Shown piece after piece: positions 8,370 through 16,758 of a DNA stretch of 64,000 nucleotides (its first letter is position 1; every line of letters starts with the position of its first letter). The position numbers and the translations under genes are program-made. The stretch spans positions 620,001-684,000 of the forward strand of contig NZ_OY762929.1 in NCBI RefSeq assembly GCF_963666675.1, in the 5' to 3' direction. The DNA comes from an uncultured Desulfobacter sp. GTDB taxonomy: Bacteria > Desulfobacterota > Desulfobacteria > Desulfobacterales > Desulfobacteraceae. The notes beneath the pieces were generated by a model. The model worked only from the letters and a program-made list of their open reading frames with translations. It was not told where the DNA came from and made no database searches.

Positions 8370-9635
8370 ATGAAAGCACCATTAAACAGACGGGTTTTTG
8401 TGTTGGGTTACGGGGCGGCCACCCCGTTGGGAGCCACCTTTGACCTGACCTTTGAAAATGCCGTGGCCGGTAAATCCGGATTTAGACGGATCACCCGGTG
8501 TGAGACGAAATCCCTAAGCAATGTGGTGGGCGAAATTCCCGACTGGGATCCTGTGGCAAGCGGGATGTTTGAGAAAAAAGAGGCCCATAACTGGAATGCG
8601 GCCTTTGTGCTGTTGACCGTGGCTGTGTGCCGGGAGGCTTTGGCCCATGCCGGTATTGTCATGGAACCCGATATCGGTCGACGGACTGCTTGTTTGATCG
8701 GTTCCGCCCTCAATGGTATGGATGCCTTCAGGATCGCCTCGGAGAAATATGCCGATGCCGGGCCGTTGCGGGTCAGCCCCTATCTTTTGCCCAACCTGTG
8801 CGGCAACATGCCTGCCAGCAAAGCGGGTATTGATTTAGGCTTTACAGGGCCGTTGTTCTCCCCCCAGGGGGCGTGCGCATCGGGCAACCACGCCATCGGC
8901 ATGGGGGCCAGGATGATCCGGGACGGTGATGTGGATGTGGTGCTGGCAGGCGGCGTGGACACGCCCCTGGTGCCGGAGATCGTCCAGGGCTTTGCCAACA
9001 TGGGCGCCACCATAAAAGTCAATCCCGGGGACCGGGCCTATGAAGACCCGGGCCAGGCCAGCCGTCCGTTCAGCAGCGACCGCAAGGGCATGGTGCTCTC
9101 CGAAGGGTGCGGGGTGGTGGTGCTGGCCGCAGAAGAGGTGGCCAAGGCCCATGGCCTTAAACCCCGGGCCGAAGTGGCAGGGGTGGGCTGGACTTCGGAT
9201 GCCTTTCATTTTACCAGCCCCAATCTTGAGACCATTGTCCGGGCCATGCACCAGGCCATTGGCGATGCCCAGATCGCCCCCCGGGATATCCGGTACATTA
9301 ATGCCCACGGCACCTCCACCTTTAAGGGCGACACCTCGGAGGCCGACTGTTTAAGGCAGGTGTTCGGCCACCATCTGGGACAGATTCCCGTATCCTCCAA
9401 CAAGTCCCAGCTGGGCCACACATTAGGGGCCGCCGCCGCCATTGAGGCCGCATTGAGCATTGAGGCCATGCAGATGGGCATGGTGCTTCCCACCATTAAT
9501 CATAGACCCGCCCCTGAATTTGACGACCTGGATGTGGTGCCCGATACCTTCAGGGCCCACCCGCACGATTTTCTATTGTCCAATGCCTACGGGTTTGGCG
9601 GAACCAATTGCTGTATTGTATTCAAAGGGATGTAA
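8370..9635 (+). CDS. Beta-ketoacyl-ACP synthase II (FabF-type), third
   Basis: The 421-residue condensing enzyme has Cys169 in GACASGNH, His313 in NAHGTST and His350 in QLGHTLG, a complete triad. The family's GFGGTNC glycine-rich end is present. The gene follows the second ketosynthase by 18 bases and precedes the thioesterase by four, so all belong to one transcript. Side-by-side FabF genes in aryl polyene loci often encode heterodimer partners. Here both partners keep the active-site cysteine, so which one, if either, acts as a chain-length factor cannot be told. Confidence 0.88.
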   Translation: MKAPLNRRVFVLGYGAATPLGATFDLTFENAVAGKSGFRRITRCETKSLSNVVGEIPDWDPVASGMFEKKEAHNWNAAFVLLTVAVCREALAHAGIVMEPDIGRRTACLIGSALNGMDAFRIASEKYADAGPLRVSPYLLPNLCGNMPASKAGIDLGFTGPLFSPQGACASGNHAIGMGARMIRDGDVDVVLAGGVDTPLVPEIVQGFANMGATIKVNPGDRAYEDPGQASRPFSSDRKGMVLSEGCGVVVLAAEEVAKAHGLKPRAEVAGVGWTSDAFHFTSPNLETIVRAMHQAIGDAQIAPRDIRYINAHGTSTFKGDTSEADCLRQVFGHHLGQIPVSSNKSQLGHTLGAAAAIEAALSIEAMQMGMVLPTINHRPAPEFDDLDVVPDTFRAHPHDFLLSNAYGFGGTNCCIVFKGM

Positions 9636-9639
9636 GACC

Positions 9640-10131
9640 ATGAAACCCAAACCGTTTAAACCCGAAATTACGGATGAAAACACCCCTTACGTAAAGGACC
9701 AAACCACAGGGCTGATCTGGCACCGCACCAGCCATAGAACCCTTTATGCGGACACGGACCGCTCCCAGGTGGTTTACCATGCCAATTATTTACGATTTTT
9801 TGAGCAGGGCCGGGCGGATTTGATGCGGGACATTGCCTACCCCTACCGGGAAATTGAAGAGAGCGGATTTGTCTATCCCATCATTGAGACCAAACTGAAC
9901 TATTTTGCCCCGCTGTATTATGACGACCTCATGTGGATTCATACCCGGCCTGCCGAATTGGAGCGGGTTAAACTTCAGTTTGATTACGTGATCACAAGCC
10001 ATGCCTATGACCAGATTATCTGCAAGGGGTACACCCGGCATTGCGCCACCAATGCCCAGGGCATACCCGTTGGCGTGGATGAAAAAACCGTCCGGGTCTG
10101 GACCCAGTTTCCCGGCCGGGATCAATCATGA
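9640..10131 (+). CDS. Hotdog acyl-ACP/CoA thioesterase (4HBT/YbgC type)
   Basis: The 164-residue single hotdog domain carries YADTDRSQVVYHANYLRFFE, where the Asp is the usual YbgC/4-hydroxybenzoyl-CoA thioesterase catalytic residue. The ATG at 9640, four bases after the ketosynthase stop, gives the natural family length; longer versions would overlap that gene by about 180 bases. It probably releases or edits the carrier-bound chain (the ApeK-like role in aryl polyene loci). It ends block A. No clear terminator follows before the accessory region. Confidence 0.85.
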   Translation: MKPKPFKPEITDENTPYVKDQTTGLIWHRTSHRTLYADTDRSQVVYHANYLRFFEQGRADLMRDIAYPYREIEESGFVYPIIETKLNYFAPLYYDDLMWIHTRPAELERVKLQFDYVITSHAYDQIICKGYTRHCATNAQGIPVGVDEKTVRVWTQFPGRDQS

Positions 10132-10226
10132 TCTATTCGGCGTACCCCGGAACTAAACGTTTTTCGAACTATGAAACAGTCTTCGATTTGATATAAGCTA
10201 AACTAAACTAAAATACAAGCCAAGCA

Positions 10227-10463
10227 TCAGATGTACTGCCAGACTTTGTCGATCGTTGTTTCCATAACGGCAACGGCGCAAAGATCACTGTAGGCTATTT
10301 CGACAACCTCGGCCCGGAACCTCCCCTTCTCCTGCCTTTTATTGAAGGCGTCCATTACTTCAGTGGAGTCACTGAGCGTGCGTCTTTGTGGAGAGCTGCC
10401 GTCATGCGTCCGGGGGTGGTAGCCAATGTAAATGCTTTTGAGCTTTTCCTGTTCTTTGTTCAT
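10227..10463 (-). CDS. Small hypothetical protein
   Basis: The 78-residue protein begins MNKEQEKLKSIYIGYHPRT. The ATG at 10463 is chosen because GAGGA lies seven to eight bases before it; a start 36 bases further upstream lacks such a site. It is charged and soluble, with no membrane segment or motif I recognise. It stands alone near the integron cassette and could be a cassette-type gene, but I see no clear attC beside it. Confidence 0.42.
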   Translation of the reverse strand: MNKEQEKLKSIYIGYHPRTHDGSSPQRRTLSDSTEVMDAFNKRQEKGRFRAEVVEIAYSDLCAVAVMETTIDKVWQYI

Positions 10464-10936
10464 TTTCTGTCCTCGTTGTTCTTTGGTTGTTCTGTTCAAT
10501 CCTGGGGTGGGTGTTCGTTATCCGGCCTTAGCTATATCAGATATGTATATTCTATTAGACGCCTAATGTTATTTTCCGGTTGGCTGTATATCACCAAAAA
10601 GTTGATAGCCGTTGGTTGATATATTTTTTTTCTGCTACGCTATTTTCTAACCTTATACCCCTCCAGCTTAAATGGCATTTTGGTTTATCATTATGTAACA
10701 CGTTCCGCAATATAATAAGTTCTTTTGGGGAGAGCAAGCTGGTAGTCAGGCTTGCTAGGCTAAATTTTAAACCAGGCAGGAATAACAGAAGTAGCCAACG
10801 CCTTCAATGCCAAGCATTACAGCGTTTACGTATAGACAGAATGCTCGCTTTGTTCAGGATTTAACCGGAGGCAGGAGTATGTTCTATAAAATTGATTCTG
10901 GCGAGACTTCGATCAGTAACGAAAATAATGTATTAA
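10464..10936. other. Accessory gene-free region with part of a dispersed repeat
   Basis: No convincing gene is present. The stretch 10741-10801 resembles 23842-23898, sharing CAGGCAGGAATAACAGAAG and CCAACGCC. The composition is AT-rich and unlike block A, which fits acquired or decayed DNA. Confidence 0.4.
10741..10801. repeat. Dispersed ~60-bp repeat, copy 1
   Basis: This segment shares CAGGCAGGAATAACAGAAG, a preceding TTTTAAA and a following CCAACGCC with 23842-23898. Both copies lie in accessory DNA, one near an integron cassette and one just after a group II intron remnant. The function is unknown. Confidence 0.55.
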
Positions 10937-11032
10937 ATGTAACGCCCGTATTCGGGGCCGGAACGCAGCGGCTAAGCCGCGGAGTGGAGGTCCCAGAACA
11001 CGAAGTGGCCGACCAAGATGCGTTTGTTAGGC
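10937..11032 (-). repeat. attC-like integron recombination site downstream of the cassette gene
   Basis: On the minus strand the site opens GCCTAACAAACGC and ends CGGGCGTTACAT, 96 bases later. GCCTAAC fits the RYYYAAC box, and GTTACAT fits GTTRRRY with one mismatch. From memory, the start (TAACAAACGC) and end (GGGCGTTA) resemble the Vibrio cholerae VCR repeat. The central part contains inverted words (GCGGCTTAGCCGC). It begins four bases after the stop codon of the cassette gene, the standard layout. Confidence 0.75.
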
Positions 11033-11036
11033 ATTT

Positions 11037-11624
11037 TTACCATACCTTCCACCACGGCTTTGATTTTGGGGCAAATACTGCTTCTTTGTTGCTGGCCAAA
11101 ACTGTGTACTCTTGGCCTTCAAGTTCGGGCGTGAATTCATCATGTTTAAAGAAGGTAATCCGCTTAATTGGTTCAAGTGGAAGATCAAAAATAAGATCGA
11201 CATCAGCTTTTACTCCACCTTCTGCATCTTGCTTGGCGAATATTTCAGACTTTAACTCCTCGAAGTAGTCTGGCATGGCGCCTGACAACTCAAGATCATA
11301 CATTCCATTTTGAGAGTTATGAATAATCTTCCACTTCAGAGCACCGCCCTCCCAGTATTCTGAGCGGCTGTACATTACATGCTCTTCAACCACACATGAA
11401 ATCACAGAGCAATCCTGCGATAGATCTGACAGAACTTCCGACTGAACAAATGGAGATTCGCATTTATTGAACCATAGGAAATACCAGCCGCTCGGTAGTT
11501 CAGAAGAGCTAATATCTGATTCTGGAAAATCTCCCTTTTCCTGAGTTTCGGAGAAATCGAAAAACGATAAGATATATTCCTTCGACCTTCCCTTTACTGC
11601 CATCCAAGAAATTGCAAAACCCAT
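11037..11624 (-). CDS. Integron gene-cassette protein of unknown function
   Basis: The 195-residue protein starts MGFAISWMAVKGRSKEYIL and ends in a Trp/Lys-rich tail (PKSKPWWKVW). It is acidic and lacks membrane segments. I do not recognise its family. The coding frame nearly fills the space between two attC-like sites: the ATG is about 20 bases inside one and the stop four bases before the other, which is how integron cassettes are built. The codons are more AT-rich than in the pigment genes. No integrase gene is in the window. Confidence 0.7.
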   Translation of the reverse strand: MGFAISWMAVKGRSKEYILSFFDFSETQEKGDFPESDISSSELPSGWYFLWFNKCESPFVQSEVLSDLSQDCSVISCVVEEHVMYSRSEYWEGGALKWKIIHNSQNGMYDLELSGAMPDYFEELKSEIFAKQDAEGGVKADVDLIFDLPLEPIKRITFFKHDEFTPELEGQEYTVLASNKEAVFAPKSKPWWKVW

Positions 11625-11643
11625 GAGATGATCGTTTCTTGAT

Positions 11644-11738
11644 GCCTAACGTAGAGTTCAGCCGCCCGGGGCTTTGCCGAACAGATTGTAAAAACTAAGG
11701 CTTTTCGAAAACCAAGCATTTTCAAAAGGTCGTTAGCT
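11644..11738 (-). repeat. attC-like integron site upstream of the cassette gene
   Basis: On the minus strand the site runs from AGCTAACGACC to GGCTGAACTCTACGTTAGGC. The GTTAGGC end is a perfect GTTRRRY box. The phrase CGGCTGAACTC before it is typical of attC right arms. The left box (AGCTAAC) has one mismatch to RYYYAAC. The length is 95 bases, close to the 96 bases of the other site. Confidence 0.75.
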
Positions 11739-12289
11739 CCCCAGGTTGGACTGCAACGGCATTGTGGTGTGCCGGGCACGGCACATGTTCTTAAAAGTGA
11801 GTCAAATGTATAAAATTCAAATACATTTGGCAAGTCTTAGACCTACTATTAAGGGAAATAAAAAGATTTACGCTGTACAACAAAAAATCAGGGCCGTGCG
11901 GTTGACTTTTTGCTGATGAAAACTTGTTCTAATTTACATTTGAGCAGAGGCATGTGGCAATAGCGGTATTAATAAGTATCGGGAGATGGGAGGTTAATTC
12001 ACCTGGGTGCAAAATGGGATACTCAAGGCGTTTCCCGCCTCGGAGGGCTTTCAATGTCATTGCTTTATTATAATAGTTGTGTAATTATATTAGGATATTT
12101 CCAAACAATACTATACTGTTATATTTAATCATCAAAATGACGATAAATTGATCTGTAAAACGAAATACTTGCCGTTGGGTCATGTAGTGGTTTTTAAATA
12201 GTTCCTGAACAACTTAGATCGTTTTTTTGTAGAAACTAAATAAAAGTTTAAATTTATTCTAATTTTTAAGCCTTTATGGAGAAGATAGG
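11739..12289. other. Gene-free region upstream of the chemoreceptor
   Basis: This 550-base AT-rich stretch has no credible open frame. Short hairpins occur near 11990-12050 (AGGT/ACCT and GGCG/CGCC arms), but I could not match them to a known riboswitch. The promoter of the chemoreceptor gene must lie at its right end. Confidence 0.45.
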
Positions 12290-14008
12290 ATGGATAGACT
12301 TTCTATTAAAGCACGCATGTTTTTAATTATAGGAGCGATAATGGTGCTTTTTGCGGTAATGATTTGGTTTGCTGTATCAGGAAGTAGTATTGTAAAGGAT
12401 TTGGCCATCCAGAAAGCAGGAAATGTAATGCTGGAAGACCAAAAAGACAAATTAAAAGTTGCAACCCATTCTACCGCAATTGCCATTGGGAATGTGCTTC
12501 AGGGCGTCAGTGACGATGATGAAAAAATAGAAGTAATTCGAAAAGCAATTGATAATATTCGATTTGAAGAAGATAAATCCGGTTATTATTTTGTGTACCA
12601 AGAAACAATTAATATTGTACTTCCACCTAAAAAGGAGCTTCAGGGCAAAGATCTTGGGCACTTAAAAGATAAAAATAACGTAACATTTGTAAAGGATATG
12701 AGGGATGCCGCCAAAAAAGGCGGCGGATTTACTAAATACATCTGGCCAAAACCAGGGGCAGGAGATGTTCCAAAACTAAGCTACTCTGAAATGATACCAG
12801 GCACGGATTATTGGGTGGGGACAGGTGTCTACATTGACAATATTGATACTTACAAAGCAGAAATGTCAAATGAAATAAACGCCCGGGTAAAATCTTCTAT
12901 TATAAAGATGGTCAGCTTCTCGGGTATAATCTTCCTTTGTATAATTGCACTTTGTTTATTCATCGTATTTGGTATTGCACGTGGATTAGGTTTGATCATT
13001 GGGAGTGTGAAGGGTATTGCTGAAGGTGAAGGCGATTTAACAAAACGGGTTGACATTAACAGCAAAGATGAATTGGGCGAGCTTGCCAAGTGGCTTAACG
13101 TTTTTCTTGAGAGGCTCCAGGGCATTATCGAAAAATTAACCAATAATTCCGATCAGGTTGGGGAAGCATCCAACGCATTGGCGTCCATAGCAACCCAGAT
13201 ATCGGAAAATGCGGCGAATACATCCCGGCGTGCCGACCAGGTAGCGGCGGTTTCCGAAGAGATGAGTACCAATATGACTTCTGTGGCTTCGGCAATGGAA
13301 GAGTCTTCAAGCAATGCATCCGTCGTTGCATCTGCCGCTGAGGAGATGAATTCGACAATTAATGAAATTGCAGGGACGGCGGAATCTGCCCGGGATGTTT
13401 CTGAAAAAGCCAGTGAGAAAGTAATCGAAGCATCAGGCAGTATGGGGGAATTGACCCAGGCGGCTAAGGATATCGGGAAAGTCACTGAAACCATCAACGA
13501 TATCTCCGAGCAGATTAATCTGCTGGCCTTGAATGCAACAATTGAGGCCGCAAGGGCAGGCGAGGCCGGTAAAGGTTTTGCCGTTGTCGCAACCGAAATA
13601 AAAGATTTGGCAGCACAGACAGCAAATGCAACGGCAGACATACAAGCCAAGGTTAACAATGTCCAAACAACCTCGGACGGCACAGGCAAGGTCATTTCTG
13701 AAATCACGGATGTCATCAATGATGTAAAGGAAATGGTGGTAACGATTGCCACGGCAGTCACAGAGCAGTCCGCTGCAACCCGGGAAATTGCCGGTAATGT
13801 TGAACAATTGTCTCTGGGGATTCAGGAGGTCAATGAAAGTGTCAGTCAAAGCACCCAGGTTGCCGGTGAAATGACCCGGGACATCACAGAGGTCAGCAGC
13901 GCGTCAGAGCAGATGGCTTCAGGCAGTTCCAAAGTTGAGTCAAGTGCGGCAGATTTGAAACACATGGCAACAGATCTAAAACAGATCGTCGACACGTTTA
14001 TCGTTTGA
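12290..14008 (+). CDS. Methyl-accepting chemotaxis protein with Cache sensor domain
   Basis: The 572-residue protein has transmembrane segment 1 near residues 9-30. A periplasmic single Cache domain (about 35-190) contains SGYYFVYQE, GGGFTKYIWPKP and DYWVGTGVYID. Segment 2 lies near 202-225, a HAMP domain near 226-280 and a long methyl-accepting signalling domain to the end. The tip reads EQINLLALNATIEAARAGEA, the conserved CheA/CheW contact. There is no C-terminal pentapeptide for CheR docking. It senses an unknown small ligand. It is an orphan with no che genes nearby, and GGAG precedes the ATG. Confidence 0.92.
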   Translation: MDRLSIKARMFLIIGAIMVLFAVMIWFAVSGSSIVKDLAIQKAGNVMLEDQKDKLKVATHSTAIAIGNVLQGVSDDDEKIEVIRKAIDNIRFEEDKSGYYFVYQETINIVLPPKKELQGKDLGHLKDKNNVTFVKDMRDAAKKGGGFTKYIWPKPGAGDVPKLSYSEMIPGTDYWVGTGVYIDNIDTYKAEMSNEINARVKSSIIKMVSFSGIIFLCIIALCLFIVFGIARGLGLIIGSVKGIAEGEGDLTKRVDINSKDELGELAKWLNVFLERLQGIIEKLTNNSDQVGEASNALASIATQISENAANTSRRADQVAAVSEEMSTNMTSVASAMEESSSNASVVASAAEEMNSTINEIAGTAESARDVSEKASEKVIEASGSMGELTQAAKDIGKVTETINDISEQINLLALNATIEAARAGEAGKGFAVVATEIKDLAAQTANATADIQAKVNNVQTTSDGTGKVISEITDVINDVKEMVVTIATAVTEQSAATREIAGNVEQLSLGIQEVNESVSQSTQVAGEMTRDITEVSSASEQMASGSSKVESSAADLKHMATDLKQIVDTFIV

Positions 14009-14161
14009 TGAATCCGTTAAAATTCCAATCAAACTCATGTGTCTGGCCGGCAGCCAAAGTACATCACGTATTCCGCGTCTCTGGTCAGGCTCCATAATCA
14101 GGTGGTCGGATACTTTTTTTTAAACACGCTTATTTGGGACTAAAAAAGGAGACTTGATCCA

Positions 14162-15964
14162 TTGGTCACAGCGCCAAACCCAACTAAGAAAGCGGGTACG
14201 CTTCTGCTGTTTTTTATGGTCTGGGCGTTTATATTCCTGACCCAGGGGGAATGCGGCCAAACGCGAAAAGAGAAGGTGCTGGTACTTCACTCATACCACC
14301 AGGGTTTGGAGTGGACTGATAACATCACCCAGGGTATCCAGTCTGTCTTTTCTCCGCTTCATAAGCAGTATGAAGTCTATTACCAATATCTTGACACCAA
14401 ACGGAACAGCGGAGAGGCCTATAAAAAACAGATGGCCCTGTTGATCCAAGCCAGAAACAGACAGGTGAAATACGAAGTCGTCATCGTCGCTGACAATAAT
14501 GCCCTGGACCTCGTCAATAAAGGCCAGGTGCGCTTTTGGCAGGCGCCCCCCGTTGTGTTCTGCGGTATCAATTATTATCAGCCGGAACTGACAAACAATA
14601 TTCAAAAGGTCACAGGCGTTGTTGAAGCCACAGACCATAAAAGCACCATTGATCTGATGCTTAAAATCCATCCTGCCCGGCGCAGGATTATTGTTGTCCT
14701 GGATAATACCGTAACCGGCCAGAGTATCAGAAAAGAGTTAAGAGCCATTGAACCGGACTATGCAGGTATTTGTGACTTTAAATTCCTGCGTAGCTTTTCA
14801 CTGGAAGAAATTCCCGACATTGTCGGCAGGCTGGGGCAGAATGATCTGATCTATATCCTAACATTCAACAGGGACAAGCATAATAACTTTATTTCCTACG
14901 CCGAGGGTATTGAGATGGTAGCAACCCATACCCATGTCCCCATTTACGGGGCATGGGACTTCTATCTGAATAAGGGCATCATCGGAGGGCGGATCACATC
15001 GGGTTTCCTGCAGGGTAAAACAGCCGGAGAGCTGGCCTTAAAAATACTCCAGGGAGAAGCGCCCCATGACCTGGATATTGTTACCGACAATATTTATCAA
15101 TACATATTTGATTATAACTATTTGAAAAAATACAATATAAAAAAATCTATGCTTCCGTCCGGCAGCCGAATTATCAATGCCCCGCCGACTCTGTTTGAGC
15201 AATACCGGCATGCCTTTTTTACCATTTCTCTTCTCCCTTTTGTGATCTGTGGGGTTGTCCTGTATAAATATATCCGCCAAAATTCCTTGTTAAAGGCAAG
15301 AAAAGCACTTACCAAGGAATTGGAGCAGCAGGTAAATGAAAGAACCGAAAAGTTAAAAGCCGCCAATAAAAAACTCAGGCGCCTGTCAAATATTGATAGC
15401 CTCACCCAGCTGTATAACCGCCGTTATTTTGACAAGGGGCTTGAGGCTGAAATCAAAAGGTTGCGGCGCAGCACTTCGCCCCTCTCTCTTTTAATCTGCG
15501 ATATTGATTATTTTAAACGATATAATGACGCCTACGGTCATCTGGCCGGGGATGACTGCATCCGGTCCGTGGCCGAATCAATCCGGACCTCCTGCAAGCG
15601 TTCTTCAGACATTGCTGCGCGCTACGGCGGTGAGGAATTTGGCGTTATTCTGCCCTATGCCGATCCCTTAACGGCCCAGGACGTCGCAGAGTTAATCCGC
15701 CGGACTGTGGAGGCAAAAAAAATATCCCATAAAGCGTCGCCAATCAGCAGCACCTTGACCATCAGTATCGGAGGGACATCCATCATTCCCGGCGCCCGAA
15801 CCACACCCGCCGACTATATTTGTCAGGCGGACAAGGCGCTTTATGAGAGTAAAACCCGCGGACGCAACCAGGTGACCCTGCTCCCACCCCCAAAGTCCCG
15901 GAAGCCCTCACTTCCAGGCAACTGCCATGCCGATTTGCCGCCTGGTACAGGAACGCCGGTATGA
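14162..15964 (+). CDS. ABC-substrate-binding-like sensor fused to diguanylate cyclase
   Basis: The 600-residue protein has an N-terminal hydrophobic anchor (about 10-27). A periplasmic region (about 37-330) resembles ABC_sub_bind proteins (VLVLHSYHQGLEW, then Rossmann-like repeats). A second membrane segment lies near 350-370, followed by a short coiled coil and a GGDEF domain from about 415. The active-site motif is GGEEF, and an inhibitory RxxD site (RSSD) lies five residues before it, so product inhibition is expected. The start is TTG at 14162, with AAAGGAG ten bases upstream. It makes cyclic di-GMP in response to an unknown periplasmic ligand. Confidence 0.88.
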   Translation: MVTAPNPTKKAGTLLLFFMVWAFIFLTQGECGQTRKEKVLVLHSYHQGLEWTDNITQGIQSVFSPLHKQYEVYYQYLDTKRNSGEAYKKQMALLIQARNRQVKYEVVIVADNNALDLVNKGQVRFWQAPPVVFCGINYYQPELTNNIQKVTGVVEATDHKSTIDLMLKIHPARRRIIVVLDNTVTGQSIRKELRAIEPDYAGICDFKFLRSFSLEEIPDIVGRLGQNDLIYILTFNRDKHNNFISYAEGIEMVATHTHVPIYGAWDFYLNKGIIGGRITSGFLQGKTAGELALKILQGEAPHDLDIVTDNIYQYIFDYNYLKKYNIKKSMLPSGSRIINAPPTLFEQYRHAFFTISLLPFVICGVVLYKYIRQNSLLKARKALTKELEQQVNERTEKLKAANKKLRRLSNIDSLTQLYNRRYFDKGLEAEIKRLRRSTSPLSLLICDIDYFKRYNDAYGHLAGDDCIRSVAESIRTSCKRSSDIAARYGGEEFGVILPYADPLTAQDVAELIRRTVEAKKISHKASPISSTLTISIGGTSIIPGARTTPADYICQADKALYESKTRGRNQVTLLPPPKSRKPSLPGNCHADLPPGTGTPV

Positions 15965-16050
15965 AGCTTTCAACAAAAAATCGTTACTGCGGAATGGATT
16001 TGCCCATGGTAAAAGCAGGAACGGTTATGGAACGGAGAAGATCTTGCTGA

Positions 16051-16069
16051 AAAGGACCGCTCCTTTTTT
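16051..16069 (+). terminator. Possible intrinsic terminator after the diguanylate cyclase gene
   Basis: The stem AAAGGA/TCCTTT with a four-base loop runs into a T tract. It is short, so termination strength is uncertain. It lies about 90 bases after the stop codon. Confidence 0.4.
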
Positions 16070-16340
16070 ATTTTCATTGTCTTTTAGAACGATTTTTATA
16101 TTCTTGACCGACAGGCTGGAATTCTTTGGCAGGCTTAAAGGGATTCTAACCATGCGTAATCCATTGGGGTAATAGACGGCAACTCCGGAAACCACCCCCA
16201 CCCTTTCTTAATTTTGGCCATTTTCCGTAACCAGGTAAACATCTATATTGACGGATACGGACCGGTTCCCGGTACGTGTCAGATTAACAGAAGGGTAAGA
16301 ACAATAATGTCTATGGTTACAGTGAGTTAAGGTTTACAAT

Positions 16341-16526
16341 CGAAAGCTTGGGTTAACGCATCTTGATGAAGTGGCCGGCTGTATAAGAAATCTCAAGACC
16401 TTTGAAATTGCGCTTTGGTTTCACGATGTAATATACGATCCTGAAAAAAATGATAACGAAAAAATGAGCTCGGAATATGCAAAAGCATTTCTTGAGTCGG
16501 TTAATGTGGCATGCACTGTTTTTTGA
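16341..16526 (+). pseudogene. Fragment of an HD-domain metal-dependent hydrolase
   Basis: Translation from 16341 gives THLDEVAGCIRNLKTFEIA followed by LWFHDVIYDPEKNDNE, the HD-type motif of predicted HD phosphohydrolases. It then loses similarity and stops at 16524-16526. There is no start codon or upstream N-terminal part in any frame, and the C-terminal half is missing. It is a relic, lying about 230 bases left of the IS element. Confidence 0.6.
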
Positions 16527-16758
16527 ACTGGTTTACGGCCGGTTTTCCTCACCAAATGCCCCAGCCCTCTGGTGGGGACTGAAGCATTAAATAAGGGATC
16601 AGTTTTCTGTACCAGATATCAAAGGCATATTCTTTTTCTTCTTGTCTTCTTTTAGTTAGTTTTTGTAATATAGCTTTATGGGATATTATAGTGGTTTTCA
16701 AAATATTGCGAAAAAAGTTAAACTACAAACTGATAAAAGAGAATGGAATTCGTAAAAA

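Larger units (their letters stand above)
15965..16758. other. Long region without intact genes, left of the IS element
   Basis: It holds a weak hairpin-plus-T terminator at 16051-16069 and a decayed HD-hydrolase fragment at 16341-16526 (both annotated). The rest shows no conserved frame. The AT-rich part from 16600 leads into the insertion element. Confidence 0.5.

Noticed and set aside
1..10131. Ladderane-lipid type locus (several FabF genes, carrier, radical SAM)
   Set aside because: The DarA and DarB homologues, AMP ligase, GT2, LpxL-type, LolA and DUF3261 genes fit an aryl polyene/resorcinol pathway. No phytoene-desaturase-like gene, expected of proposed ladderane loci, is present.
11990..12060. 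Possible riboswitch upstream of the chemoreceptor gene
   Set aside because: Short hairpins are present, but the core bases of cyclic-di-GMP or other known classes could not be matched.
15927..16172. Plus-strand open frame overlapping the end of the diguanylate cyclase gene
   Set aside because: It overlaps coding sequence, crosses a hairpin terminator and shows no protein-like features.
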